Shown one piece after another: positions 33,359 to 42,026 of a DNA stretch of 64,000 bases (its first letter is position 1; each line of letters begins with the position of its first letter). The position numbers and the translations under genes are program-made. The stretch is from contig NZ_PYAS01000010.1 of NCBI RefSeq assembly GCF_003014695.1, positions 248,001 through 312,000 of the forward strand. The letters are read 5' to 3'. Origin of the DNA: Dyadobacter jiangsuensis (GTDB taxonomy: Bacteria; Bacteroidota; Bacteroidia; Cytophagales; Spirosomataceae). Below the pieces are notes generated by a model. The model saw only the letters and a program-made list of their open reading frames with translations, did not search any database and was not told the origin of the DNA.

Positions 33359-36300
33359 TCAGAATGAAATGTCGACGCCAAAATTCACCACCTTCTGGAT
33401 CGGGTACCAGTCGCCTGAACCCTCGCGGGTCTCGGGGTCCATATCCACATCTTTGAGCCCGTCCCAGGTGAGCAGGTTCATGCCCTGCACGTAAATGCGG
33501 AAGTTGTCGATACCGATCTTTTTGATCGCCGTTTTCGGCAGATTGTAGCCTACCTCCACTGTTTTCAAACGGATGTATTTCGAATTATACAAAAACAGGC
33601 TGCTGCTATTATTCTTGTTGTTGCTGTGATCGCCGAAATGCAGCGCCGGGTAGGTAGCGGTAGCGGCGGTCTCTGGTGTCCAGCGTTTGAGGTGCATCGG
33701 TTTCACCTTACCATATTTATCCTGGGCAAAAAGCGGGAAGTCGTAAACCGCCGCGCCGGAAAGTTGCACGGATGCCCGCGACGCTCCCTGGAACAATGCG
33801 CTGAAATCGAAATTCTTGAAGCGCCCTCCCACCGGCAAGCCGAACATCAGCTCCGGGTTACGCGGGTTGCCTACGGCTGTGCGGTCGCCCAGATCGTCGA
33901 TTTTGCCATCGTTGTTCAAATCCTTGTACACCACATCCCCCGGCCGCAATGTACCGAACGACTGGAACCCGCTGCCGTTGTTCATCGCATTCAGCTGATT
34001 GGCCTCTTCCTGGTTCGCCACGAAACGGTCGAAAAGGTAGTCAAAATGCTCGTCGATGCGCTTGCCAGTGTTAGCCCTGCCGGGTGAGGCATAAGGAATC
34101 TCATTCATGAAAATGATCTTGTTACGGGCAAAAGTCATATTCGGACGAACAAAATAGGTAAAGTCTTTGCCAATACTGCCCGTCCAACCGATCTCGAAAT
34201 CGAAACCTTTGTTATTCACAATACCCGAGTTCAGGAACGGCGCGTCTTTGCCGACGATATCGGGGAAGCCCAGCTTGTTACCGCCACCCATGTTGGTGAT
34301 AATGTCGTAGCGGTGCTCGCGGAACAGATCGAGGGTCAATGTGAGACGTTTCAGGAATGTCGCGTCGATACCGATATTGGTTTTGCGCGCTTTTTCCCAG
34401 GTCAGGTTCGGATTCGCCAGGTCACCTTCCGACAGGAAACCGCCGGCACCCGATCCGAAGTTATCCGTACCAAAATTGTAATCGCCATCGCGCCGTCCGA
34501 AATATTGCAGGTAAATGAAGCGCTTGTCGTCGGGGATCTTGTCGCTTCCCACCAAACCGAACGAGCCGCGGATTTTCAGGTTGTTCAGCCAGTTTTGGGT
34601 ATTGGTCATGAAACGCTCTTTGGTAAGCACCCAGCCAGCCGCTACCGATGGGAAGAAACCGTAGCGCTTGCCCTTCGCAAAGTTTTCCGATCCGTTATAA
34701 GCAGCGTTCACTTCCAGCAAATAGCGGTCGTCGTACCCGTAGGTAGCGCGGGCGGTCACGCCCTGGTAACTGAACGGCACCTGGTTGTTGATAACTCGCT
34801 TCGACCGGTTGAAAAGTACCATTCCCGTTACATCATGCAGCCCGAAGTTGCGCATGTAATCGAGCTTGGCCTGAAAATAGGCACGGCTTTCATTGTTATT
34901 GTTGTTATACCCATTCCCGATCGTCTGATCGATATTGTACTTGTTCCCGGATTTGTACGCGCCGGTGTAATGCCCGGGTGTACGGTAAATGTCGCTTCCG
35001 GCAGTCGGTACAAACGTCGCATAGCCCGGATATTCGCGATAACCCTCCGAATAGGTGCCCACCTTGCGGTCGATCCAGCCACCGTCGTTGGCGTCGTAGG
35101 AGAACATCCCTTCTATGGCCAGACCTTTGGTGATGAAATTCAGCTTGTGGCCCAGCGAGAATGAACCATTGAGATAGGTATTCTTCTCATTCAAAAAACC
35201 GGTACGGCTCAGTTCACCCAGGATGTTAAAACGGTAAATCTGGTCGCCATACAGCATTCCGAGCGGGTTATTGGCCTGGAAAACCTTGTTTGCGGGATCA
35301 TCATTCTGTTCCACAACGATCGGCAGGTACGAAGGCTGGGTATTGGCCAGCTCTACAATCCGGGCGGCAGTTGTTCCCGGCGCATTGCGGTCGGTAATGC
35401 GGGCCCCGAGGTCAAGTTTAGCGTAAAAATTGTCCGTGATGTCGATATCAATGTTCGACCTGAAGTTATAACGCTTGAAAACCGCCTGGGTATTGTTAGC
35501 TGTCAGATCGGTATGGCGGTAGTTACCATCCTGCTGGAAGTAGTTGGCCAGGACGAAATACCTGGCCCTCAACGATCCACCGCTAATAGATAAACTGTAA
35601 TCATGCTGCACACCCGGCTTGAATGCATAATCGAAATAATTCCAATTATAGCCCAGCCCGTCGGAGTTATCCCCTTTTGCCTTGCGGAAATCGGCAATGG
35701 CCTGATCCGAGAACAGGTTCAGTGTCGCCGGGTCGGCATCCGGGTTGTCGTTTCTTCTTGCTTCGTTATAAAGCATCGCATAGTCCGCCGAGCCAAGGTA
35801 GGTCGGGAATTTCACAGGGTTATTCACCCCTACCGAAGCCTTGAAGTTCACAGTAGCCTTATCCTGTACTTTTCCGCGCCGGGTGGTGATCAGGATTACC
35901 CCGTTGGCACCGCGCACACCATAAGGCGCCGTGGCCGAAGCGTCTTTTAAAATCGTAAATGTCTCGATCTCCGAAGGTGCCAGGTAATCCATGCTCCGTT
36001 CGAGACCGTCGATGATCACGATCGGCGCTTTGTTTCCGTAAGTAGCGGTTCCGCGGATAAAAATATCGCTGCGGTCCACGCCCGGTTCGCCACCGCTGAA
36101 CTGGTTCGCAAATAATCCGGGTAACCTTCCCGCTAATGCATTGGTAATGCTGGCTGTCGGGCTTTGCTTCAAATCCTCTGTGGTAATGGTCGCGATAGAA
36201 CCCGTGATAGTCGCTTTGCGCTGCGCGCCGTAACCTACGATCACGATCTCTTCCAATCCATTCAAATCCTCTTCCAGCTGGATGCTGAGCGTCGTTTGAG

Positions 36301-36925
36301 CTCCCACGGTCTGCTCTTTTTTCAGATAACCAATAAAAGAGACCACCAGGATATCGCCGGCCTCCGCTTCTACCGTAAACTTCCCGTTCACATCGGCTGA
36401 GGTACCTTTGTCGGTGCCTTTCACGATTACCGTGGCTCCTGGCAGCGGATTCCCCTTCGCATCGGCGACGGTACCGGTAATTTCCCGGATAACCGTCTCG
36501 GGCATTACCGGCATCTTAATGCCCGGCACGGGGCCCGCCCCGTCGTTCTCTTCCTTTTTGTAGATCGCGATTTGCTTACCTATTACCTTATACGTCAGGT
36601 CTGTTCCTTTGAGCGCAGCGTTCAGGATCGCCGGCACGGTTTCGTTTTTCAGGTTGAGGTTAATATTGATGCCCTGTTTTTCCGAAAGAAGGTCATTCCT
36701 GTAAAGTATTCGATAGCTGGTTTGTTCCTGAATTTGCCTGAACAGCGTTTCCAGATTTCCGTTCCGGATTTTGACATCCATCCTGCTTTTCTGGGAATAC
36801 CCCGTTGCATGCACGCTCATCATCCCGATCCATAACAGCATAACTGTCAGTTTCATGATTCTCAGCAGTTTTGATGGGTGCAATTCTCCCAAAGGGCAAT
36901 ACCCTTTCTGATCAAATTTTTTCAT
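33359..36925 (-). CDS. SusC/RagA TonB-linked receptor with STN signalling domain
   Basis: An 1188-residue outer-membrane transporter. A long basic pre-signal region (KFDQKGYCPLGE) leads into a signal peptide ending near residue 44. The STN domain (about 50-120) follows; it signals to FecR in the periplasm. Next are CarboxypepD_reg (about 147-222, GTVADAKGNPLPGATVIVKG), the SusC linker LEEIVIVGYGAQRKATITGSI, the plug and a 22-strand-type barrel. The STN domain distinguishes it from the three other SusC proteins in the window. It pairs with the SusD downstream and with FecR and the ECF factor upstream. Confidence 0.94.
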   Translation of the reverse strand: MKKFDQKGYCPLGELHPSKLLRIMKLTVMLLWIGMMSVHATGYSQKSRMDVKIRNGNLETLFRQIQEQTSYRILYRNDLLSEKQGININLNLKNETVPAILNAALKGTDLTYKVIGKQIAIYKKEENDGAGPVPGIKMPVMPETVIREITGTVADAKGNPLPGATVIVKGTDKGTSADVNGKFTVEAEAGDILVVSFIGYLKKEQTVGAQTTLSIQLEEDLNGLEEIVIVGYGAQRKATITGSIATITTEDLKQSPTASITNALAGRLPGLFANQFSGGEPGVDRSDIFIRGTATYGNKAPIVIIDGLERSMDYLAPSEIETFTILKDASATAPYGVRGANGVILITTRRGKVQDKATVNFKASVGVNNPVKFPTYLGSADYAMLYNEARRNDNPDADPATLNLFSDQAIADFRKAKGDNSDGLGYNWNYFDYAFKPGVQHDYSLSISGGSLRARYFVLANYFQQDGNYRHTDLTANNTQAVFKRYNFRSNIDIDITDNFYAKLDLGARITDRNAPGTTAARIVELANTQPSYLPIVVEQNDDPANKVFQANNPLGMLYGDQIYRFNILGELSRTGFLNEKNTYLNGSFSLGHKLNFITKGLAIEGMFSYDANDGGWIDRKVGTYSEGYREYPGYATFVPTAGSDIYRTPGHYTGAYKSGNKYNIDQTIGNGYNNNNNESRAYFQAKLDYMRNFGLHDVTGMVLFNRSKRVINNQVPFSYQGVTARATYGYDDRYLLEVNAAYNGSENFAKGKRYGFFPSVAAGWVLTKERFMTNTQNWLNNLKIRGSFGLVGSDKIPDDKRFIYLQYFGRRDGDYNFGTDNFGSGAGGFLSEGDLANPNLTWEKARKTNIGIDATFLKRLTLTLDLFREHRYDIITNMGGGNKLGFPDIVGKDAPFLNSGIVNNKGFDFEIGWTGSIGKDFTYFVRPNMTFARNKIIFMNEIPYASPGRANTGKRIDEHFDYLFDRFVANQEEANQLNAMNNGSGFQSFGTLRPGDVVYKDLNNDGKIDDLGDRTAVGNPRNPELMFGLPVGGRFKNFDFSALFQGASRASVQLSGAAVYDFPLFAQDKYGKVKPMHLKRWTPETAATATYPALHFGDHSNNKNNSSSLFLYNSKYIRLKTVEVGYNLPKTAIKKIGIDNFRIYVQGMNLLTWDGLKDVDMDPETREGSGDWYPIQKVVNFGVDISF

Positions 36926-36993
36926 AAATTTGATTCGACTTTTGTTAATACAATGGTTTAAGGATCACTTGCTTGCCGGCAAGTGTGAAGATT

Positions 36994-37023
36994 CGGGAAA
37001 CGTTGCCGCGTTTCCCGTTTTTT
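36994..37023. other. hairpin between fecR and susC, T-tract on the plus strand
   Basis: CGGGAAACG (36994-37002) and CGTTTCCCG (37009-37017) form a 9-base stem with a 6-base loop. The T run (37018-37023) is on the plus strand, opposite to the direction of the flanking genes. On the minus strand it is a stem without a T tail directly after the FecR stop. A separate palindrome, CTTGCCGGCAAG, lies at 36972-36983. Partial termination, RNA processing or mRNA stabilisation are all possible. Confidence 0.5.
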
Positions 37024-38161
37024 ATGGTTTGATAGTGCTTTCCTCCAATACGTACCTCCTTTCGTTAGGTTGTTGTTTGTAATTGAGCCCTGTGGTTACC
37101 GAGAGCCCTTTCAATACATCGCGGACGTCTTCTTGCAGATACAGCGATCCGTCAAATGTGACGCCAGCGAGCTTCGGTTGTTTTAGTTCAATTTCTACCC
37201 GGTAATACCTTGCTACCTTTCTCAAAATCTCGGCCAGGGGCGCGGTGTTCAGCCATAGGGAGCCATCCTTCCACGACACATACTCACGCACATCTACCTG
37301 TTGTGTCTGTAATGTAGCCCGCCCCTGGTCGAAAACAGCCCGCGTGCCCGGCGTGATTTTCGTTTTCTTGGAGCCGAACAATGCCTGCCGCTGTGTCGTA
37401 AGCTCTACGCTGCCCTTGGTGAGCACTGTGGCCGTGTAAGGGTCGTCGTCATAGGCACTTACGTCAAACTCTGTCCCCAGTACTTTCACTTCCATGTCTT
37501 TGGTATGCACGTAAAAAGGCGCATCCGCCGCGTGAGTGACCGAAAAGTACGCCTGCCCTTCGAGGTACACCTCGCGCTGGCCTTTATTGAAATGCGACGG
37601 ATAAACCAGCTTTGAGCCGGAGTTCAGCCAAATACGCGTCCCGTCGGAAAGCGTCAGCACCGACCGCTTGCCGTAGGGCACAATCAATGTATTAAACTGC
37701 TGATCCCCGGCCACCTGCTGGCCTATTGTCGATGAAGAGTCAACCTGAATAAGTGCGCCGTTCTCTTTGTAAACCACACTGGAATTTTCTTTTCGCAGGC
37801 TCACTGATCGTTTGTCGGCCAGGATGAGCTGAGTTTCGTCCGCGGAAACCTTTGAGTTTGCAGCTACATTTTGCATTACACGTGCCGAATCCTCGTAAAA
37901 AACGAGGTAGCCCACGCCGGCCAGCAACAACAGCGTCACCGAAGCCGCCGCAGCAATCCAGAACGTATTGAATGATCTTTGTTTCCTCTGGGAGATCGTT
38001 TCACCTACCTGGTTCCAGAGTGCATCCTTTTCATCGGGAGAAAAGGTTTCGTTACGGAGGGTTTTGAACAGCAACTTCGCCCGTTCGCCGGCTACTCTTT
38101 CCTCTTCGGTCAGATGCTCGGGATCCGGGATCGGTTCCTGTTTGTTAATCTTTCTTTTCAT
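37022..38161 (-). CDS. FecR-family anti-sigma/sigma-regulator protein
   Basis: A 379-residue inner-membrane protein. The N-terminal cytoplasmic anti-sigma segment covers about 1-65. One membrane helix follows (about 67-90, NTFWIAAAASVTLLLLAGV), then the periplasmic FecR domain (about 165-260, TLSDGTRIWLNSGSKL and VLGTEFDVSAY) and the C-terminal DUF4974 secretin-like domain (KGLSVTTGLNYK). It receives the signal from the STN domain of SusC and releases or activates the sigma factor. It lies 93 bases after the sigma gene and 96 before susC. Confidence 0.93.
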   Translation of the reverse strand: MKRKINKQEPIPDPEHLTEEERVAGERAKLLFKTLRNETFSPDEKDALWNQVGETISQRKQRSFNTFWIAAAASVTLLLLAGVGYLVFYEDSARVMQNVAANSKVSADETQLILADKRSVSLRKENSSVVYKENGALIQVDSSSTIGQQVAGDQQFNTLIVPYGKRSVLTLSDGTRIWLNSGSKLVYPSHFNKGQREVYLEGQAYFSVTHAADAPFYVHTKDMEVKVLGTEFDVSAYDDDPYTATVLTKGSVELTTQRQALFGSKKTKITPGTRAVFDQGRATLQTQQVDVREYVSWKDGSLWLNTAPLAEILRKVARYYRVEIELKQPKLAGVTFDGSLYLQEDVRDVLKGLSVTTGLNYKQQPNERRYVLEESTIKP

Positions 38162-38254
38162 GGAAGCGCGCTTGTTTAAACTACAAGAGCGCGGTTAGTG
38201 ATAGATATAGACTTCTGAAAGGAATTATTTTAACAAAAAACAGAAAATATTTTC

Positions 38255-38842
38255 TTAACAACACATTATCAACAAGATAGCTCCAAATTCAAGTTTTCCT
38301 CGCAGCTGTTTGAGAGCCCGGTATACGAAAGTGCGGCAGGTAGGGACGGAAATCTGCATGATCGCGGCGATTTCGTCATAATCGAGGTCCTGGTGGTAAC
38401 GCAGATACAATATCTCCCGCTGGCGGTCGGGAAGCAAGTTGATCTCGGCGGCAAGGTGTTGCAGCGTTTCCAGCTCCTTTTCGCTGAGAATCAGTTCTTC
38501 TTCAATACTGAAACTGAATGTGTTGATCGCCAGTGAATCTTCGGTATCCCAACGGTCAAATCGCAGCATCGACGATTTCCGGTGCGCCAGATGCAGCTTC
38601 CGGCGAAGTGATTTGAGGAGGTAGAATTTCACAATGGCATCCCGGGCCAGGTTTTTCCGGTAGCCGTGCAAATCGATGAACAAATCGTGAATACAATCTT
38701 TCAGAAGGTCCCGGTCGGTGCTATACCGCATGCCAAATGCGTACAGCACGTCGGCGTACTGGTCGTAAAGGTCGCTAAACGCATCGGAATCGCCGGAAAT
38801 GAAGCGTAGCCAGGTATCATGATCCGGGTTTGAATGTGTCAT
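38255..38842 (-). CDS. ECF RNA polymerase sigma-70 factor (Bacteroidetes type)
   Basis: A 195-residue extracytoplasmic-function sigma factor. Region 2 is at about 20-85 (SDAFSDLYDQYADVLYAFG, KDCIHDLFIDL). Region 4 is at about 130-185 (LPDRQREILYLRYHQDLDY, DEIAAIMQISVPT). It heads the FecR-SusC-SusD locus and should activate it when ligand binds the SusC STN domain. MTHSNPDHDTW at 38842 is the chosen start; the frame runs ten codons further upstream to a TTG. Confidence 0.92.
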   Translation of the reverse strand: MTHSNPDHDTWLRFISGDSDAFSDLYDQYADVLYAFGMRYSTDRDLLKDCIHDLFIDLHGYRKNLARDAIVKFYLLKSLRRKLHLAHRKSSMLRFDRWDTEDSLAINTFSFSIEEELILSEKELETLQHLAAEINLLPDRQREILYLRYHQDLDYDEIAAIMQISVPTCRTFVYRALKQLRGKLEFGAILLIMCC

Positions 38843-38880
38843 AGCGCAAAGGTCAATGCATATTTTCCCCAAAGCCTTTC

Positions 38881-38940
38881 TTGGAAATGGTTTTCCAAAC
38901 GGGGGATTAAATTTAATGAGTATCTATGAAAGTTATCAAA
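38881..38940 (-). promoter_or_regulatory. candidate sigma-gene promoter and leader hairpin
   Basis: On the minus strand TTTG (38937-38940) and TAAATTTA (38908-38915) are separated by 21 bases, close to the TTTG/TAnnTTTG pattern. Downstream, TTGGAAA/TTTCCAA (38881-38887 with 38892-38898, loop TGGT) forms a small hairpin in the leader about 39 bases before the sigma start. Confidence 0.4.
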
Positions 38941-38997
38941 TATCTCCTGTTTCTTCTTCCTATTTTGATACCGCGCTATTTGGTATGACCTGCATGC

Positions 38998-39027
38998 TTG
39001 CCAAGTGCGCAGATACTTTTTACTTTG
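38998..39027 (+). promoter_or_regulatory. candidate promoter of the dioxygenase/chromate transporter pair
   Basis: TTG (38998-39000) and TTACTTTG (39020-39027, seven of eight matches to TAnnTTTG) are 19 bases apart. The ATG is 20 bases downstream. Confidence 0.5.
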
Positions 39028-39046
39028 CATCAAAAAAGCAATCAAC

Positions 39047-40003
39047 ATGGAACCAGCACTATTGAATGAAGTCCCGTCGCTCGATTTGGCCGATTTTACA
39101 TCGGGGGATGCCCAGCGGAAGGAGCAGTTCGTTAAGGACCTCGGCGCGGCATTTACCAACATTGGTTTTGTAGCCATTAAAAACCACGGGTTAAGCGATG
39201 CACTGCGCAATGATCTTTACGAAAACGTAAAGCAATTCTTTTCGCAGCCGGACGACGTCAAGAAAAAGTACGAGTTCCCCGAGTTGTTCGGACAACGTGG
39301 TTATATCGGCAAAGGCAAAGAAACCGCAAAAGGTTTCAAAGTCGCCGATTTGAAGGAGTTTTACCATGTAGGCCAGCCCGAGCCCGTTGGGCAGATGCCC
39401 TCGAATATCTTTCCGGAGGAGTTTCCCGATTTCAAGAAATATACGCTCGAAGTTTACCATACTTTCGAAAACACAGGCAAAACGCTGCTGCGCGCCATTG
39501 CCATCTACCTCGACCTTCCCGAGGATTACTTTGAGGACAAGGTTAAAAACGGCGACAGCCTGCTCCGTGCATTGCATTATTTCCCTATTCCCAACCCAGA
39601 ACTGGTGCCGGAAGGCGCCGTAAGGGCGGCGGCTCACGGGGATATCAACCTCATTACATTATTAATGGGCGCCAGTGCCGAAGGCCTCGAAGTGCTGCGG
39701 CGTGACGGCGAATGGATCGCTATTACCGCATTACCCGACCAAATCGTCGTAAATGTGGGCGATATGCTCGACCGCCTGACGAACCATAAGCTCAAATCGA
39801 CCATTCACCGCGTGGTGAATCCGCCACGGGAGAAAATGGGGACATCGCGCTATTCCATTCCGTTTTTTATGCACCCGCGTGCCGACATGGACCTGACCAG
39901 CCTCGAAAGCTGCGTTACTGCCGAGCAACCGAAGCTGTACACCGACATGACTGCGGGCGAGTTTCTCGATGAGCGTTTGCGGGAGCTAGGTTTGAAAAAA
40001 TAA
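39047..40003 (+). CDS. isopenicillin N synthase-family Fe(II)/2-oxoglutarate dioxygenase
   Basis: A 318-residue double-stranded beta-helix oxygenase. The N-terminal DIOX_N region (EVPSLDLADF, GFVAIKNHGL) precedes the catalytic core with His197-x-Asp199 (AHGDIN) and His254 (STIHRV) as iron ligands. Arg268-x-Ser270 (RYS) binds 2-oxoglutarate. All key residues are present. The family hydroxylates or desaturates diverse small molecules, and the substrate cannot be read from sequence. The start at 39047 is chosen because the upstream extension overlaps the promoter. A chromate transporter follows after 12 bases. Confidence 0.9.
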   Translation: MEPALLNEVPSLDLADFTSGDAQRKEQFVKDLGAAFTNIGFVAIKNHGLSDALRNDLYENVKQFFSQPDDVKKKYEFPELFGQRGYIGKGKETAKGFKVADLKEFYHVGQPEPVGQMPSNIFPEEFPDFKKYTLEVYHTFENTGKTLLRAIAIYLDLPEDYFEDKVKNGDSLLRALHYFPIPNPELVPEGAVRAAAHGDINLITLLMGASAEGLEVLRRDGEWIAITALPDQIVVNVGDMLDRLTNHKLKSTIHRVVNPPREKMGTSRYSIPFFMHPRADMDLTSLESCVTAEQPKLYTDMTAGEFLDERLRELGLKK

Positions 40004-40015
40004 AAGTACCGCGGC

Positions 40016-41203
40016 TTGTCTTACCCACCCATCCGTCGATTTCGTTACATCATTTACCTGATGGACATCCTCCTGCTGTCGCTCACGGCATTCGGAGGAC
40101 CGCAGGTACACCTGATGATGATGATCGAGCGGCTGGTACATAAGCGGCGATACGTTACCGAGGAGGAGTTACTTGAATTACAGGCGCTTTGCTCGATCCT
40201 GCCCGGCCCGAGTTCCACGCAGACGGTTACGGCAATAGGCCTCAAAATAGGCGGGCAACCGCTCGCCTACCTGACGTTGCTCGTATGGTCGCTGCCGGCG
40301 ATGATCCTGATGACGCTTGCGGCAATCGGCATCCATTACCTGGAACGGAATGCGATTTCGCTGGACTTTACCCGGTTTGTGGGGCCAATGGCGGTCGCGT
40401 TCCTGATGTACGGCGCCTCTTCCATCGCCCGGAAGGTGATCCATAATACACAAGGCTGGACCCTTTTGGTCATCTCGACGATCCTTGCGTATATGTATCC
40501 GTCTCCGTATATGACGCCCGTGCTGATCGTATGCGGGGGTGTGGCAGCTTCACTCAATTTCAAGAAGCATGAAAAAATGGAGAAGGGCGAGATACGCATC
40601 AAATGGCGGCCCATTATCTTCTGGATTTCCGTGCTGATCACCGCCGCCATCATCGGTAAGATCACGAATTCATTGCCGGTAAGGCTTTTTGAGAACTTCT
40701 ACCGGAACGGCAGTCTCGTTTTTGGTGGCGGGCAGGTGCTGATCCCTATTTTGTACAACGAATTTGTAGAGTTCAAGCACTACCTCACCGAACAGGAGTT
40801 CCTCGCGGGCATGGCACTCACGCAGGTTGTACCGGGGCCGGTATTCTCCATCGCCACGTTTGTCGGAAGTGTTTCACTCCAATCCAATGGTTGGTTTGGG
40901 CAGATTGTCGGCGGGTTTGTGGCAACCGCCGGGATCTTCCTGCCGGGCACTTTCTTCATCTTTTTTGCTTACCCTTTCTGGGACCAGCTGAAACGCTACC
41001 GCGGCATCCGCGCTTCCCTAGAAGGTATCCACGCCGCCAGCTGCGGCCTCACCATCGCCGCCGCGATCTCGCTCTTTCAGCCGATGACGACCAGCGTCCA
41101 ATCCGTTGCAACCATTATCGTGACGCTGCTTGTCGTCGCATTCGGGAAAGTGCCCTCTTATTTGATCATTCTGGCGGGGTTGCTGCTGGGGTTGGTGTTT
41201 TGA
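40016..41203 (+). CDS. chrA: chromate transporter (ChrA, CHR family)
   Basis: A 395-residue inner-membrane protein with two homologous CHR halves and about ten hydrophobic helices. The diagnostic segments are TAFGGPQVHLMMM, LCSILPGPSSTQT in the first half and GMALTQVVPGPVFSIATFVG in the second. By family knowledge it exports chromate, usually in exchange or with a proton gradient. Other anions are possible. The homologous region begins upstream of the first ATG (40061), so the TTG at 40016, 12 bases after the dioxygenase stop, is the likely start. Confidence 0.9.
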   Translation: MSYPPIRRFRYIIYLMDILLLSLTAFGGPQVHLMMMIERLVHKRRYVTEEELLELQALCSILPGPSSTQTVTAIGLKIGGQPLAYLTLLVWSLPAMILMTLAAIGIHYLERNAISLDFTRFVGPMAVAFLMYGASSIARKVIHNTQGWTLLVISTILAYMYPSPYMTPVLIVCGGVAASLNFKKHEKMEKGEIRIKWRPIIFWISVLITAAIIGKITNSLPVRLFENFYRNGSLVFGGGQVLIPILYNEFVEFKHYLTEQEFLAGMALTQVVPGPVFSIATFVGSVSLQSNGWFGQIVGGFVATAGIFLPGTFFIFFAYPFWDQLKRYRGIRASLEGIHAASCGLTIAAAISLFQPMTTSVQSVATIIVTLLVVAFGKVPSYLIILAGLLLGLVF

Positions 41204-41278
41204 AGGCGTTTTAGCCTGAGAACGGGAAAGGTTGTGTATATTTACTTATACTTCATTGCCGAACTTAACACGAAGGAT

Positions 41279-41533
41279 ATGCTTTTGGAACTCAATGATA
41301 AAGTTATCAGCAGCACAGGACTCACTGATGACGAACTAAGGATCGAGCTGGCCGTGCGTCTGTATGAAGATGGTAAAATTACGGTGGGACAAGGTGGCAC
41401 CATGACCGGGCTGGGTAGCATTCGCTTCCAGCAGGAACTTGGAAAACGTAAAATTGCCTGGCACTACGATATAGAGGACTTCGAAGCAGATCTGGAAACG
41501 CTAAGAAAGCTTTCAAGTGATCGTAGTAAGTGA
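41279..41533 (+). CDS. UPF0175-family antitoxin
   Basis: An 84-residue protein of the UPF0175 family, recognisable from LRIELAVRLYEDGKITVGQGG and the helix-turn-helix-like GLGSIRFQQEL. UPF0175 proteins pair with DUF3368 PIN-like toxins, as here, and act as antitoxin and DNA-binding regulator. An AAGGAT ribosome-binding site lies just upstream of the ATG at 41279; the longer upstream frame is not supported. Its last 17 bases overlap the toxin gene. Confidence 0.88.
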   Translation: MLLELNDKVISSTGLTDDELRIELAVRLYEDGKITVGQGGTMTGLGSIRFQQELGKRKIAWHYDIEDFEADLETLRKLSSDRSK

Positions 41534-41999
41534 CACTTCCGTTATCAGCGGACTTGTGCAATCGGGACATTTGCATGTTCTCCATGACCTTTATGAGAGA
41601 ATAGTAATACCGAACCGAGTATATCTGGAATTGCAGGATTTAGATGTCGCATTCCGGAATAAGCTTGCATTAGACTGGATCGAAATCAGAGAAGTTTCAA
41701 GTGCTTCACTTTTGGACGAACTAACCGAACTTCTTGATCCGGGCGAGGCAGAAGCAATTGTGCTCGCGACAGAACTGCCCGCGGATTTACTTTTGATTGA
41801 CGAAATAAAGGGCCGGGCCGTCGCTACGAAGATGGGATTATCTGTAATCGGGACTTTGGGTGCACTGGCAGAAGCAAAGAAGAAGAATTACATCACCGCC
41901 GTTAAGCCAGTGATTGATGTGTTAATAAACCAATGCGGGTTTTGGATCAAACCTAGCCTTGTTGAAAGAGTTTTAAAATCAGTAAATGAACAATATTAA
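41517..41999 (+). CDS. DUF3368 PIN-like toxin
   Basis: A 160-residue PIN-superfamily protein with DUF3368 features: VVSDTSVISGL at the N-terminus, DPGEAEAIVLA (acidic centre, about residues 73-83), LLLIDEIKGRAVA and the IGTLGALAEAKKKNYI segment. Conserved Asp/Glu residues needed for metal-dependent RNA cleavage are present. Translation starts with GTG at 41517 inside the UPF0175 gene, a 17-base overlap indicating coupled expression of a toxin-antitoxin module. Confidence 0.88.
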   Translation: MIVVSDTSVISGLVQSGHLHVLHDLYERIVIPNRVYLELQDLDVAFRNKLALDWIEIREVSSASLLDELTELLDPGEAEAIVLATELPADLLLIDEIKGRAVATKMGLSVIGTLGALAEAKKKNYITAVKPVIDVLINQCGFWIKPSLVERVLKSVNEQY

Positions 42000-42026
42000 T
42001 ACCAAGAATTAGCATTCCCAAATCCA

